Shown here piece after piece: positions 29,424-37,998 of a stretch of 45,667 nt of DNA. The number at the start of each line of letters is the position of its first letter. Within the stretch, counting starts at the first letter, position 1. The position numbers and the translations under genes are program-made. The stretch lies in assembly GCA_018239895.1 (NCBI GenBank), contig JAFEGL010000061.1:1-45667 (forward strand), in the 5' to 3' direction. The DNA comes from Verrucomicrobiota bacterium. Lineage in GTDB: Bacteria > Chlamydiota > Chlamydiia > Chlamydiales > SM23-39. The notes beneath the pieces are model-generated. The model worked only from the letters and a program-made list of their open reading frames with translations. It did no database searches and was not told the DNA's origin.

Positions 29424-29451
29424 AGAATATCCTTCTTAAAATTTAGTTCAA
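29424..29451 (-). promoter_or_regulatory. Promoter of the lysine-rich small gene
   Basis: Minus-strand TTGAAC and TATTCT are separated by 16 bases, in an A/T-rich stretch. Expected leader is about 28 bases and includes AGGAGG. It would also transcribe the aldolase operon if read through. Confidence 0.55.
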
Positions 29452-29478
29452 GAAAAAATCACCAAAATATCAAGAAAA

Positions 29479-29844
29479 TTAAATTTCGGAAGGAATTTTA
29501 AAATAGAGGTTCCTGAGAAACTCCCCTATCTCTACGGTGATTTGGAAATTTAGCTCTTTCACTGAGTGGGAAAAAAACTCGCTCAAAAGATGGAGCATTT
29601 TTTTACCCACCTCCTGCCGTACGGCGAGAGATCTTCCTTCCAACATGAAAATTTTCAAGTGGACGAATCCGTTTCTCGAATCGCCATTTCCTATCAAAAA
29701 ATCGGAGCACTCCAGAGCTCGGCTCTTGCATGAATCTAGATCTGCCGAAGCAACTGAGGTTAAAACGTGATGGAGTCGAGGAAAAAGAGGCTTAAACTCC
29801 CGTTCCCGAACATTGCTCGAATATTCCAAAGTCAAATGCGGCAT
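29479..29844 (-). CDS. CHMI-family tautomerase
   Basis: A 121-residue protein of the 5-carboxymethyl-2-hydroxymuconate isomerase branch of the tautomerase superfamily. The N-terminus MPHLTLEYSSNV has the catalytic Pro directly after the initiator Met, and the VHLKIFMLEGRSLAVRQEVG segment is typical. The start at 29844 was chosen for that Pro; the frame is open upstream to 30036 but only by overlapping the methyltransferase gene. It follows that gene by 11 bases and is probably co-transcribed. No aromatic-catabolism genes are nearby, so the physiological substrate is unknown. Confidence 0.82.
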   Translation of the reverse strand: MPHLTLEYSSNVREREFKPLFPRLHHVLTSVASADLDSCKSRALECSDFLIGNGDSRNGFVHLKIFMLEGRSLAVRQEVGKKMLHLLSEFFSHSVKELNFQITVEIGEFLRNLYFKIPSEI

Positions 29845-29855
29845 ACTATTTAGTA

Positions 29856-30485
29856 TTACTCGGAGTGAGAATTTCTGAAAACGAAAACTCCGCTGCTCAG
29901 TCCGTTGATGGGGATAGAAACAGAAAATCCATTCCGTTCGACCCATTCTTTCAAAGCCAGTCTTCCATGAGAATCGTAGATCTCCTCGCAGCTGTGCCAA
30001 TCGCTGAAACGGATAAAAATCAGGCTCCATTCGCACCGCTCAATAAAGTTCAGAGCAGAAACGGTCGGTTCGTAGATTTTTACATCGATATGGACGCCGG
30101 CAATTTTAGAAATTCCGTAGAAATTCGGCTCTTTGAGTTGATGGATATCTTCCACGATCAGCCGAATGTTTCGGTAACACTCTGTCTTTTGAAAAACCTC
30201 TTCAATCGTCCGAGGCAGCCAAAAAGGGACGGAAAAAGCGTCCAATTTAAAAGCTCCTTCGCACCATTCGAGAGGATGAAAATGCTCCGTCTGTTCGAGC
30301 CCTTGAAAATGGTCGAATCCAATGATTTTCCTCTGCGGAAGCGCACTGGCGATGGTCGAGATCGACTCGGCGGTGTAAACGCCGAATTCCAACACATCTC
30401 CATCCTGACCAAGGTTGTCGATAATTCTAGCGAATTCAGAAATTTCTAAATCATTAATAACACAAAAATCTTCAGACTCGTACAT
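29856..30485 (-). CDS. TylF/Methyltransf_24-like SAM methyltransferase
   Basis: A 209-residue enzyme. Motif I is VLEFGVYTAE at 31-40, followed by IIGFDHFQGLEQ with the adenosine-binding acidic residue at D58. HIDVKIYEPTVSAL is the central strand and metal-region equivalent in TylF-like O-methyltransferases. Substrate unknown; many relatives act on sugars or natural products. It heads a two-gene unit with the CHMI protein. A weak AGG lies 12 bases before the ATG. The upstream 90 bases are A/T-rich, then element F begins. Confidence 0.75.
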   Translation of the reverse strand: MYESEDFCVINDLEISEFARIIDNLGQDGDVLEFGVYTAESISTIASALPQRKIIGFDHFQGLEQTEHFHPLEWCEGAFKLDAFSVPFWLPRTIEEVFQKTECYRNIRLIVEDIHQLKEPNFYGISKIAGVHIDVKIYEPTVSALNFIERCEWSLIFIRFSDWHSCEEIYDSHGRLALKEWVERNGFSVSIPINGLSSGVFVFRNSHSE

Positions 30486-30576
30486 AATATTATTAACCTT
30501 TCAATTAAAAGTATTAAAAGAACTAAAAAAAATCTATTGGTTTCTTTTTTCGATTCCAATATCCTGTTTGCCAGGT

Positions 30577-30752
30577 ATTAACCCGAGCCACAAACAGGTG
30601 ACAATATGCGCAGCGAGGCAACGACAAATCGAAGAGGGCATAGCCCTCGGTCTGAACGAGGAGCACCATTGCCAAAGGCAAGGGTGACGAGGAAGATCGA
30701 TTTGGCTAAGCCGCAGCAAGCAGATTGTCACATGTTTGGGGCTCGGGTTAAT
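30577..30752. repeat. Palindromic element F (176 bp)
   Basis: Terminal inverted repeats start ATTAACCCGAGCC and match at 30 of 33 positions. The core arms match those of element C, although the terminal repeats are unrelated. It sits between divergent genes, ending five bases before ATG 30758, so it must contain or displace the promoter region of the PhyH operon. Confidence 0.88.
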
Positions 30753-30757
30753 CATTT

Positions 30758-31813
30758 ATGATCCGCGCTATTTTCCTACTTCTTCTCGCTCTTTCAACTC
30801 TTCAAGCCCTAACCTATCTAGACGATCTCGAAGAGTTCGGATATTGCGTAATCCCCAACGTCCTCTCTCGTGAAGAAGCAGAACACTTGTATAAGCGGGT
30901 TTGGCACGAATTCGTCGAAAAAGCGTGGCCAGATTGCAAAATGGACGACAGAAGCAACTGGAAAGAAACCTTTCCGATCCACACTAAACCGGGCGTGTTT
31001 GCGGGTCCCGCCGGACAAACGCAAGTCATGTGGGATCTAAGACAAGATCCCCGGATCGTCGAAGTTTTTGCCCAGATCTGGAATACAAATGAGCTCATCG
31101 TGAGCATGGATGGCCTCTCCATCATGTGCCCTCCCGAAATCAGAGAGGGGTACATGGAGCCTTGGCCCCACGTCGACCAGAGCATGCAAAGGCGCCCGGG
31201 GACAAACGACCACAGCAACAATCCCCCTCCCGGATTCGTCAGCGAATCGTCGATCAAAACGGGGCCCTATACAATCCAGGGGCAATTCCTCTTTGAAGAC
31301 TCGTTCGAAGGAGACGGAGGCTTCTATTGCATTCCGAAATCCCATCTCCGGTTTTACGAATTCGCTCCCGAATTAGAAGCCATCTCTCTTCTTGACGCCC
31401 CCAAAGAGGTGAGAAAAAAAAGGGTTCTCGATTTTTTAGACACCTTCTTTGATGCCTCTTACAGCAGAAAGCACGTTGTAGCGCCCCGCGGATCGCTCAT
31501 CTTGTGGGACTCAAGAACCATCCACTGGAACCAACATCCGAGCAAAGATCGTCCCCTCATCGCAAAACCGAGAGTCAGGATGGTCGGATACCTATCCTAT
31601 GCGCCCAAAGCGAGGCTTACCGACGAAGGGAGAGCTTTGAGAAAATTTGCCTTTGAATCGGGTGTATCGACAGGCCATAATCCCGCTTATCCACAACCAA
31701 AATGGACCAGGGAATACATCCATCCCGATTACGTCCGCTATTATGAAGACCCAAGTTACATCCAGCCTGAACTCCAATTAACTCCTCTAGGCAAATCCCT
31801 GTTAGGCTTATGA
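30758..31813 (+). CDS. Phytanoyl-CoA dioxygenase (PhyH)-family protein with a signal peptide
   Basis: A 351-residue Fe(II)/2-oxoglutarate-dependent oxygenase-like protein. The facial triad is H138 and D140 (in PWPHVDQSM) with the distal H256 (in TIHWNQH); R274 is a candidate for binding 2-oxoglutarate. GFYCIPKSH is also typical of the family. The first 18 residues, MIRAIFLLLLALSTLQAL, look like a Sec signal, which is unexpected for a 2-oxoglutarate enzyme. First gene of a three-gene operon, overlapping the next gene by ATGA. The substrate is unknown. Confidence 0.82.
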   Translation: MIRAIFLLLLALSTLQALTYLDDLEEFGYCVIPNVLSREEAEHLYKRVWHEFVEKAWPDCKMDDRSNWKETFPIHTKPGVFAGPAGQTQVMWDLRQDPRIVEVFAQIWNTNELIVSMDGLSIMCPPEIREGYMEPWPHVDQSMQRRPGTNDHSNNPPPGFVSESSIKTGPYTIQGQFLFEDSFEGDGGFYCIPKSHLRFYEFAPELEAISLLDAPKEVRKKRVLDFLDTFFDASYSRKHVVAPRGSLILWDSRTIHWNQHPSKDRPLIAKPRVRMVGYLSYAPKARLTDEGRALRKFAFESGVSTGHNPAYPQPKWTREYIHPDYVRYYEDPSYIQPELQLTPLGKSLLGL

Positions 31814-32964
31814 AATATTTTGCATTTCTGATTTTACTTATTGCCTCTAGCTGCTCATCAAAACCGAACTGGCAAAAAGAGAGGGAGCGGACCATCGAGT
31901 TGAGCCGCGGGGTTCAATCGGGCTCTAAACAAGTAGCCCTCTCTCTAACCGACTACTCCCGCGGGACAGACGAAGCCGCCTCGCTCGACCATTTCATTCG
32001 AAGCACGACAGATCTAACGAAATTCACAATCCAGCCGGTGACCCACGAAATCGGCTGGTCTGGCAACAACGCCTATACCGTCTTCGACACAAAATCGGGC
32101 GAAATTAAATTCTATCTCAAACAATTCAAGAAAAAGCCCGATCAACTCTTCGCCGAAATCTACGGGATGGACTATCTCCAAAAAGTGAACGGCATCTCCT
32201 CTCCCCGGTTCCACGCCATCGGAAAAATCCTAGATAAGACAATGATCCTAGAGACCCCCGCTCTCGGAAGATCTTTCCAATTTTACTACAATCAAGTCGG
32301 AAGTTTTCCCCTCGACTCCGCCGAGCGGCGCGAGGCGCTCGAACTTTTGCTCGAAGGATGCCAAAGAGCCGGTTCAGCTCTGGCAAAACTCCACTCCCAC
32401 GAAGAGAAGAAATCGATCCCCTTTCCCGAAAGAATGGGAGAAGCTTTGAAAAAAATCTCTCCGGCAAATTACCAAGAGTGCATTGATCGGGCGATCCAAA
32501 GGATGCGCTCCGAGCCCCATCTCACTGGAGTTGTCCACGACGACGTCAAGCTCGTCCACCTTTTCTACGATCCAAATTCCAAAACGATCAGCATCATCGA
32601 TCCAGGAAGCCTCGCAAACAATCTCAAATCGAATCCAGGGATCCTCTCCTCCGATTTCTACCAATTCTCCCGCTCGCTCCTCCTCAACCGGTTCGGATAT
32701 ACGCTAGATGAGACTCAAAACGGCCAGAAAACAGAGCTCCTTACACTCGACGAAGCAACCCAAGCGATGGCTGCATTTAGAGAGGGCTACATCGCCGAAG
32801 GGGGCATACCTCCTACAGCCATCGAAGAGGACTTCTTTTTACTTCGTCACAATCTCCTCTTCGTCTCCCACGCGGATCAGAAGCTGCCCGAGCCCTACGC
32901 CACCCGCCTCCGCGACCTCGTCGCCCTCAGCCTCTCAGAGCTGCAAGCAAGGCTCGAACCATGA
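31810..32964 (+). CDS. Lipoprotein with an aminoglycoside/choline-kinase-like domain
   Basis: A 384-residue protein. The N-terminus MKYFAFLILLIASSC has a lipoprotein box with Cys15. The rest resembles the APH/choline-kinase fold: possible N-lobe lysine K104 in FYLKQF, the catalytic-loop equivalent VVHDDVKLVHLFYD with D245 (families usually have HGDLHPGN; the Asn is His here), and SIIDPG with D264 as the metal-binding acid. ATP is not expected outside the inner membrane, so the domain may be degenerate or may act elsewhere. Both ends overlap neighbours by 4 bases (ATGA), giving tight coupling with PhyH and SDR. Confidence 0.68.
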   Translation: MKYFAFLILLIASSCSSKPNWQKERERTIELSRGVQSGSKQVALSLTDYSRGTDEAASLDHFIRSTTDLTKFTIQPVTHEIGWSGNNAYTVFDTKSGEIKFYLKQFKKKPDQLFAEIYGMDYLQKVNGISSPRFHAIGKILDKTMILETPALGRSFQFYYNQVGSFPLDSAERREALELLLEGCQRAGSALAKLHSHEEKKSIPFPERMGEALKKISPANYQECIDRAIQRMRSEPHLTGVVHDDVKLVHLFYDPNSKTISIIDPGSLANNLKSNPGILSSDFYQFSRSLLLNRFGYTLDETQNGQKTELLTLDEATQAMAAFREGYIAEGGIPPTAIEEDFFLLRHNLLFVSHADQKLPEPYATRLRDLVALSLSELQARLEP

Positions 32965-33671
32965 TCGTCATTACAGGCGCGAGCTCCGGTATAGGCAAAG
33001 CCCTCGCGCTCCATTTTTCCCGCGCTAAGCATCCCCTCCTCCTCGTCGCCCGAAGGCTGGCTGCCTTGCAAGAGCTCAACTTGCCGAACGCCCTTTGCGT
33101 CGAAGCCGACGTCTCCGATCTCGCCAGCTTCTCAAAAGCTCTTGAACAAGGGGAAAGACAACTTGGAGCGCCCGCCTGCCTGATCAACAACGCCGGGGTC
33201 CTTTTCGCCGAACTCTTCCATCAGCAGACGACCTCAGACTGGGAAAAGATGCTGCAGGTCAATGTCAGCGGCGTCCTCAACGGACTCCACCTCGTTCTAG
33301 ACAAGATGATCCAGAGACAAACGGGCACCATCATGAATATCAGCTCTGTCGCCGGCAGAAAAACTTTTCCGGGCCTTGCGGTCTATTGCGCGACGAAGCA
33401 CGCAGTCCACGCCTTGAGCGAGTGCATCCGCGAAGAGATCGCCGACCACAACGTCCGCCTCATCAACATCGCCCCAGGCAACGTCAAGACATCTATTTGG
33501 GATCAAGCGGTTCCAGAAGAAAAGAAAAAAGAGCATCCCGCCTACCACAGAAAAGAACATGAGAACCTCTCAGCCGACGACATTGCCAAAGTCGTCCTCT
33601 TCGCCTACGAGCAGCCCCAAAATGTCTGCCTCCGAGAAATCGTCCTCGCCCCCACCCGGCAGATCAAGTAA
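32961..33671 (+). CDS. Short-chain dehydrogenase/reductase
   Basis: A 236-residue classical SDR. The cofactor motif TGASSGIG is at 5-12, NNAG at 76-79, the catalytic Ser in NISSVAG near 128, and YCATK with Y142 and K146. The arginines at 31-32 after the second strand suggest NADPH. It starts by ATGA overlap with the kinase-like gene and ends the operon. With a PhyH hydroxylase in the same transcript, oxidation or reduction of a hydroxylated product is a plausible shared pathway, but the substrate is unknown. Confidence 0.9.
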   Translation: MIVITGASSGIGKALALHFSRAKHPLLLVARRLAALQELNLPNALCVEADVSDLASFSKALEQGERQLGAPACLINNAGVLFAELFHQQTTSDWEKMLQVNVSGVLNGLHLVLDKMIQRQTGTIMNISSVAGRKTFPGLAVYCATKHAVHALSECIREEIADHNVRLINIAPGNVKTSIWDQAVPEEKKKEHPAYHRKEHENLSADDIAKVVLFAYEQPQNVCLREIVLAPTRQIK

Positions 33672-33760
33672 CACCGCTCATCATTCATAATAAATAGTTT
33701 AACGCATTTCTACTGCGGAACACACCACTCACAAAATTTCTAGAAATTATCTCGCATCTA

Positions 33761-33769
33761 TGCTATAAT
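33761..33769 (+). promoter_or_regulatory. Extended -10 promoter
   Basis: TGCTATAAT is a consensus -10 hexamer with the extended TG. No good -35 is seen 17 bases upstream. It would start a transcript about 24 bases before ATG 33800. Confidence 0.55.
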
Positions 33770-33799
33770 ATTTCAAATTAACTTAAAATTAAGACGTTT

Positions 33800-34315
33800 A
33801 TGACATCGCCAACACAAAACAACAATCTATTTACAAACTTCCTCAATTTAGCCTTAGATAAGCTTTGGCCCGAAGACCGAGGCTCCCCGTCGCCAGTCAA
33901 CCTAATCACATCGATCTGGAATCGGTGTTTTGAGAAGCCCTCAACTCCCCCCCCAGCTCCCTTGACTAGCTCCGCAGCAGTCCGAAATTTATTGAATCGA
34001 CAACCCACTGTCCAGCTGGCGACAGCGCCCGTGAAGTTCGCACCAGATCAGTCTCTTTTAGACATGGTCTATTCTTCACCCTGGTATTTCAATGGCCCAG
34101 AAGATCTAGCGAAAAATTTTTTACTCGATAAAGAAGCCGGATCTTTTTTCATTGTCTCTTGCCAATTACCCCATTTTAAGATCATCCAAAACAACACCAC
34201 CCATTTTTCAGAGTTTACATTCAAGATTGTAAAAGATGCTTTTTTTACTTCTGAAACTGTTGGGATGTTTCGATTAGAAGAGGTCTTAGATTCATTTGAA
34301 TTAGATACTCCCTAA
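33800..34315 (+). CDS. Small protein with a possible SH2-like C-terminal domain
   Basis: A 171-residue protein. Residues 1-90 are polar, with a PSTPPPAPLTSS linker and no signal peptide, as in type III effectors. Residues 93-166 read like an SH2 domain: SPWYFNG at 93-99, a helix EDLAKNFLL, GSFFIVSC at 114-121 in place of G-x-FLVRES, HFSEFTFKI at 135-143 in place of the H-x-I strand, and MFRLEEVLDSF at 156-166 in place of the F-x-SL-x-ELV segment. The phosphotyrosine-binding Arg of FLVR is Val here, so binding may be lost or different. No other family is recognised. It has its own extended -10 promoter. The SH2 reading is my pattern match only. Confidence 0.55.
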   Translation: MTSPTQNNNLFTNFLNLALDKLWPEDRGSPSPVNLITSIWNRCFEKPSTPPPAPLTSSAAVRNLLNRQPTVQLATAPVKFAPDQSLLDMVYSSPWYFNGPEDLAKNFLLDKEAGSFFIVSCQLPHFKIIQNNTTHFSEFTFKIVKDAFFTSETVGMFRLEEVLDSFELDTP

Positions 34316-34324
34316 TTCGAGATT

Positions 34325-34498
34325 TATACACAACGTTATTCAAAATTTGGTTTTGGACTGCGCCATCATCCCATAATTTCGATCTGCAAAAAATGACCCC
34401 TATTTCTAATAGAGGGCCATTTTTGCACCGGCTGCGCCTGATCAAAATTCTGGGCGATGGCTTTGTCCAAAACCAAATTTTGAATAACGTTGTGTATA
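34325..34498. repeat. Palindromic element G (174 bp)
   Basis: Terminal inverted repeats start TATACACAACGTTATTC and are perfect for 34 bp. TA at both tips may be a target duplication. A small central hairpin (CAAAAAATG...CATTTTTG) lies inside. It starts nine bases past the stop at 34315 and ends 50 bases before the ABC exporter start. Confidence 0.9.
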
Positions 34499-34548
34499 CT
34501 CAAAAATCCTTTCCGTGCTAAAAGTGTGGCTCCTCATAGTAACATGCC

Positions 34549-36315
34549 ATGACTTATAGCGAATTATTCCGGTTTTTGTGGACGTTTGTAAGAAGGCAAA
34601 AATGGACTTTCTTTTTTGTCTATTTGCTCGACGCCTTGGCATGGCCGATGGAGGCGCTCGCTCTGCCCTGGATCTTGGGCCAGACAGTCGATGTCTTTAT
34701 CCACTTTGAAGCAGATCGGATGGGGGCGTTTCAGTCTCTATTGCCGCTCATCTATCTCGGAATCGGCATTTATCTCTTCATCGAACTTGCCTCACGCACC
34801 ATGGGTTTTTTGATTGGGAAAGGAATCCCTAAGCTACAGGCAGATATTCGGATGGAGATGTTCGATCACGTAGAGCGGCACTCCCCTCACTATTTTAACG
34901 AGCGTTTTGCAGGGAATCTTGCGAATAAAATTTCCGATGCAAGCACGCTGGTAGAACAGATCGCGCAGCATCTTTTTTGGCCCCTTGTCCCTACCCTCGT
35001 CGTCGTCATTGCAAGCTGCACGATTCTCTGGTGGATCCACCCGCTTTTCGCCTGCTTTTTAGGGTCGTGGGTTCTAGTTTCTTTCAGCCTTGTGATTCTA
35101 TTCAGCCGCAGAATCGATACCTACGCAACTCATCACGAAGAGGTCAAAAGCACCTTGCTGGGGAAAATCGTCGATAGCTTGACCAACAATTTTGCCGTCA
35201 ACCTCTTCTACCGCTTTTCCTATGAAAGAAAAGCCCTGAATCCCTACCAGCAAGACGAAGAGAAAACCAATCGGAAGACGAGATGGTTCACAGAGAAGAT
35301 GAACTGCTATTTTTCTGCTTACTTCATCGTCGGCAATTTTCTTCTCTTGAACGGCTCGCTGATCTATTTTTGGCTGCACGACCAGATCACAACTGCACAG
35401 ACCGTGCAGGTCTTTAATTCGCTGTTCAATGTGACAAGCGGCATCTGGATGACCTGTGGCATTTTGCCCAGCTTCTTTTCCTCTTTGGGCTCTCTTAAGC
35501 AAGCCTTCAGCGTGATGCAAGATGAGCAAGATATTGGCGATACCTGCCATGCGAAAAAGCTGTCCGTCCAATCGGGCGAAATCGTCTTCAATCAAGTCTC
35601 CTTCGCTTATCACGAGAAAGATCTTTTCACCGATTTGCATTTGCATATTCGGAGCGGCGAAAAAGTGGGGATTGTCGGTTTTACAGGGGCTGGTAAATCG
35701 ACGTTCATCAACCTCATCTTGCGATTCTATCCCCTCCGCAAAGGCTCTATTCTCATCGACGATCAAGACACTGCAAACGTAACGCTTGAATCTTTAAGAC
35801 AAAACATCGCCCTCATTCCCCAAGATCCCGTCCTTTTCCATCGATCTTTAAAAGACAACATCGCCTACGGAAACCTCGATGCAACCGAAGCCGAGATCAT
35901 CCATGCGGCTAAACTAGCCCACTGCGACGAGTTCATCCGCAATATCCCTGGCGGCTACGAGGCCAAAGTCGGCGAGCGGGGGACAAAGCTCTCGGGCGGC
36001 GAAAAGCAACGCATTGCGATCGCTCGGGCCATCCTGGCCAACTCCCCGATCCTCATTCTCGACGAGGCGACCTCCTCTCTCGACTCGGTCACAGAGCGCT
36101 ACATCCAAGACAGCTTGCATACCCTCATGCAAAATAAGACAGCCATCGTAGTGGCCCATAGACTCTCAACCCTTCTGCGCATGGATCGGATCCTCGTATT
36201 TGAAAACGGGCGGATCGTTGAGAGCGGCACGCACGACGAGCTTCTCCACAAAAAGCAACACTACTTCCGCATGTGGAACATGCAAATCGGCGGCTTCCTC
36301 CCCGACAAAAGCTGA
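34549..36315 (+). CDS. ABC exporter, fused permease and ATPase
   Basis: A 588-residue half-transporter of the MsbA/multidrug type, working as a homodimer or heterodimer in the inner membrane. Residues about 20-310 hold six transmembrane helices. The ATPase follows: Walker A GFTGAGKST at 377-385, Q-loop region IALIPQDPVLF, signature LSGGE at 481-485, Walker B ILILDE with D505-E506, and the H-loop AHRLST. Substrate unknown; lipid, drug or peptide export are all possible. No second half-transporter or membrane-fusion protein adjoins it. Confidence 0.92.
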   Translation: MTYSELFRFLWTFVRRQKWTFFFVYLLDALAWPMEALALPWILGQTVDVFIHFEADRMGAFQSLLPLIYLGIGIYLFIELASRTMGFLIGKGIPKLQADIRMEMFDHVERHSPHYFNERFAGNLANKISDASTLVEQIAQHLFWPLVPTLVVVIASCTILWWIHPLFACFLGSWVLVSFSLVILFSRRIDTYATHHEEVKSTLLGKIVDSLTNNFAVNLFYRFSYERKALNPYQQDEEKTNRKTRWFTEKMNCYFSAYFIVGNFLLLNGSLIYFWLHDQITTAQTVQVFNSLFNVTSGIWMTCGILPSFFSSLGSLKQAFSVMQDEQDIGDTCHAKKLSVQSGEIVFNQVSFAYHEKDLFTDLHLHIRSGEKVGIVGFTGAGKSTFINLILRFYPLRKGSILIDDQDTANVTLESLRQNIALIPQDPVLFHRSLKDNIAYGNLDATEAEIIHAAKLAHCDEFIRNIPGGYEAKVGERGTKLSGGEKQRIAIARAILANSPILILDEATSSLDSVTERYIQDSLHTLMQNKTAIVVAHRLSTLLRMDRILVFENGRIVESGTHDELLHKKQHYFRMWNMQIGGFLPDKS

Positions 36316-36382
36316 CTTCAGCTTCCCATTGGAAATAAATCTATAAGCTAGTTAAAATTTCACCTCTTCTTCACGGAGGTTT

Positions 36383-37240
36383 ATGAAAAATTTACTGCCC
36401 ACACCTACCGATCTATCCTTTGAATCATTGAAAAAACTCAACTCCCACGGAGTTGAATATTGGAGCGCTCGAGATCTTCAACCATGTCTGGGGTATACAG
36501 AGTGGAGAAAATTCGAGAATGCGATCAAAAAAGCAATAGAGTCCTGTACCCAGTCAGGAAACGATCCCAAAAACCATTTTGTCGGCGCCGACAAAATGGT
36601 TCAGATCGGAAGTCAGTCAGAGAGAAAACTCACAGACTACCACCTATCTCGTTTTGCTTGCTATCTCATCGCTCAAAATGGAGACCCAAGAAAGTCAGAA
36701 ATAGCTCACGCCCAAAAATACTTCGCCATTCAGACTCGACGCCAAGAACTCTCAGATCAGATGGCCGCCGACCTCGAAAGGATTGAAGCGAGAGAACAAG
36801 CCTCCATCGAGTTCAAAGCATTGTCAGGAGCTGCGAGAGACGCGGGCGTTCAAAATAAAATGTTCGGGGTCTTCCACGATGCGGGATACAAAGGACTGTA
36901 CGGTGGCTTAGGCGTCGATGCAATTAAGACGCGAAAGGGTATTGAGCCAAAAGAACAACTCATGGACAGGATGGACACGACTGAACTTGCAGCAAACCTG
37001 TTTCGTATGACCCAAACCAGAGAGCGGCTCAAAAACGAGCAAATCCGAAATCAGAAAGAGGCAATCGAAACTCACGAGATGGTTGGGAAAAAAGTGAGAT
37101 CCACCATTGAAGAACTCGGCGGAACCCTCCCCGAGAATATTCTGCCCGCTGAGCCTATCAAGAATGTAAAAAAGCGGATCAAAACCACTAAACCCCGATT
37201 GGCTCTCGAATCTAAAGTGGAGCTAGAAGACACCCTCTAA
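36383..37240 (+). CDS. dinD: DNA-damage-inducible protein D
   Basis: A 285-residue DinD-like protein. The N-terminal Bro-N-type domain is recognised by LNSHGVEYWSARDLQPCLGY and the following KNHFVGADKMVQIG and LSRFACYLIAQNGDPRK. The C-terminal half is helical and basic. In E. coli DinD is SOS-induced and affects RecA; here no LexA-like box was seen upstream. The start has GGAGG before ATG. It converges on the GNAT gene with a 4-base overlap. DinD is scattered across bacteria and often moves with mobile DNA. Confidence 0.88.
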   Translation: MKNLLPTPTDLSFESLKKLNSHGVEYWSARDLQPCLGYTEWRKFENAIKKAIESCTQSGNDPKNHFVGADKMVQIGSQSERKLTDYHLSRFACYLIAQNGDPRKSEIAHAQKYFAIQTRRQELSDQMAADLERIEAREQASIEFKALSGAARDAGVQNKMFGVFHDAGYKGLYGGLGVDAIKTRKGIEPKEQLMDRMDTTELAANLFRMTQTRERLKNEQIRNQKEAIETHEMVGKKVRSTIEELGGTLPENILPAEPIKNVKKRIKTTKPRLALESKVELEDTL

Positions 37241-37809
37241 CTCTTCGGCATTCTTTTTACCATGAGATAGTGGAGCACGTTCTTTTCGTCTGGACCCCAA
37301 TCGCGCCTGAAAGTTCCGACTGTCTTGAAACCCGCTTTCTCATAGACATGCTTGGCGCGCAGATTCGAAGCCATCGGGTCAATAAAGAACGTGTCGACAG
37401 AAGGCCTCGCCTCTTCTTGGATAAACCGGGTGAATGCCGCTAAGGTTGGCGCGCCGAGCCCTCGGCCTAGATATTTGGAATTTCCGATCATGAAGTCGAT
37501 GGTCCACGTCTCCCCCTTCTGAGAAAGGTGCTCTAGCCAGCCCTGCGGCAAATCCTCTCCAGACGGCAGAACTTCCGTCGTCATCACCAAACAGTAAGGC
37601 TCCTCTTTCATCAGACCAACCCAATAGACGAACATGCCTCCAAAGTAGGGAGACGGCTCTTTGCGCCCCCGCATAAAAATCAAAATGTCAGCCTTGTGCT
37701 CAGGGCTGTTATCCCAAAATTCCATCACATGCGGCTCGTTGAACCAGCTCATGACCGACTCGACATGCTCAATCGCCGCTTTCTGAAACGTAGGTGAAAA
37801 ATTGTCCAT
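37237..37809 (-). CDS. GNAT-family N-acetyltransferase
   Basis: A 190-residue acetyltransferase. The acetyl-CoA pyrophosphate loop is LGRGLGAPTL at 114-123, and the C-terminal DPMASNLRAKHVYEKAGF at 144-161 is the usual strand-helix after it. The N-terminal MSWFNEPHVMEFWDNS resembles AAC(6')/siderophore-type acetyltransferases (Acetyltransf_8). The acceptor is unknown, and aminoglycoside acetylation should not be assumed. It overlaps dinD at the 3' ends. Confidence 0.85.
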   Translation of the reverse strand: MDNFSPTFQKAAIEHVESVMSWFNEPHVMEFWDNSPEHKADILIFMRGRKEPSPYFGGMFVYWVGLMKEEPYCLVMTTEVLPSGEDLPQGWLEHLSQKGETWTIDFMIGNSKYLGRGLGAPTLAAFTRFIQEEARPSVDTFFIDPMASNLRAKHVYEKAGFKTVGTFRRDWGPDEKNVLHYLMVKRMPKS

Positions 37810-37927
37810 TGGCTTACTCGCGATAGGGATGAAAGTGTCCCGAATATTCGGATATTTGTCTAGGATGATGAATCCTATTGTTTATTTAGAAAGGAAAATT
37901 CAAAACATATATTTTATAAAAAGTTCA

Positions 37928-37957
37928 TTGCTCAAAACAAAGAACGTGCAATATAAT
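37928..37957 (+). promoter_or_regulatory. Promoter of the Sel1-like gene
   Basis: TTGCTC and a consensus TATAAT are separated by 18 bases, in an A/T-rich 190-base gap. Expected leader is about 35 bases with GGAG before ATG 37999. Confidence 0.6.
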
Positions 37958-37998
37958 TTGCGTCGCTACTTTTTCAAATAGACCAATGGAGTGATCTT

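Noticed and set aside
34316..34548. Simple transcription terminator reading for element G
   Set aside because: A 34-bp perfect inverted repeat 174 bp apart, with no T-run, is far larger than a terminator, although it might still end transcripts.
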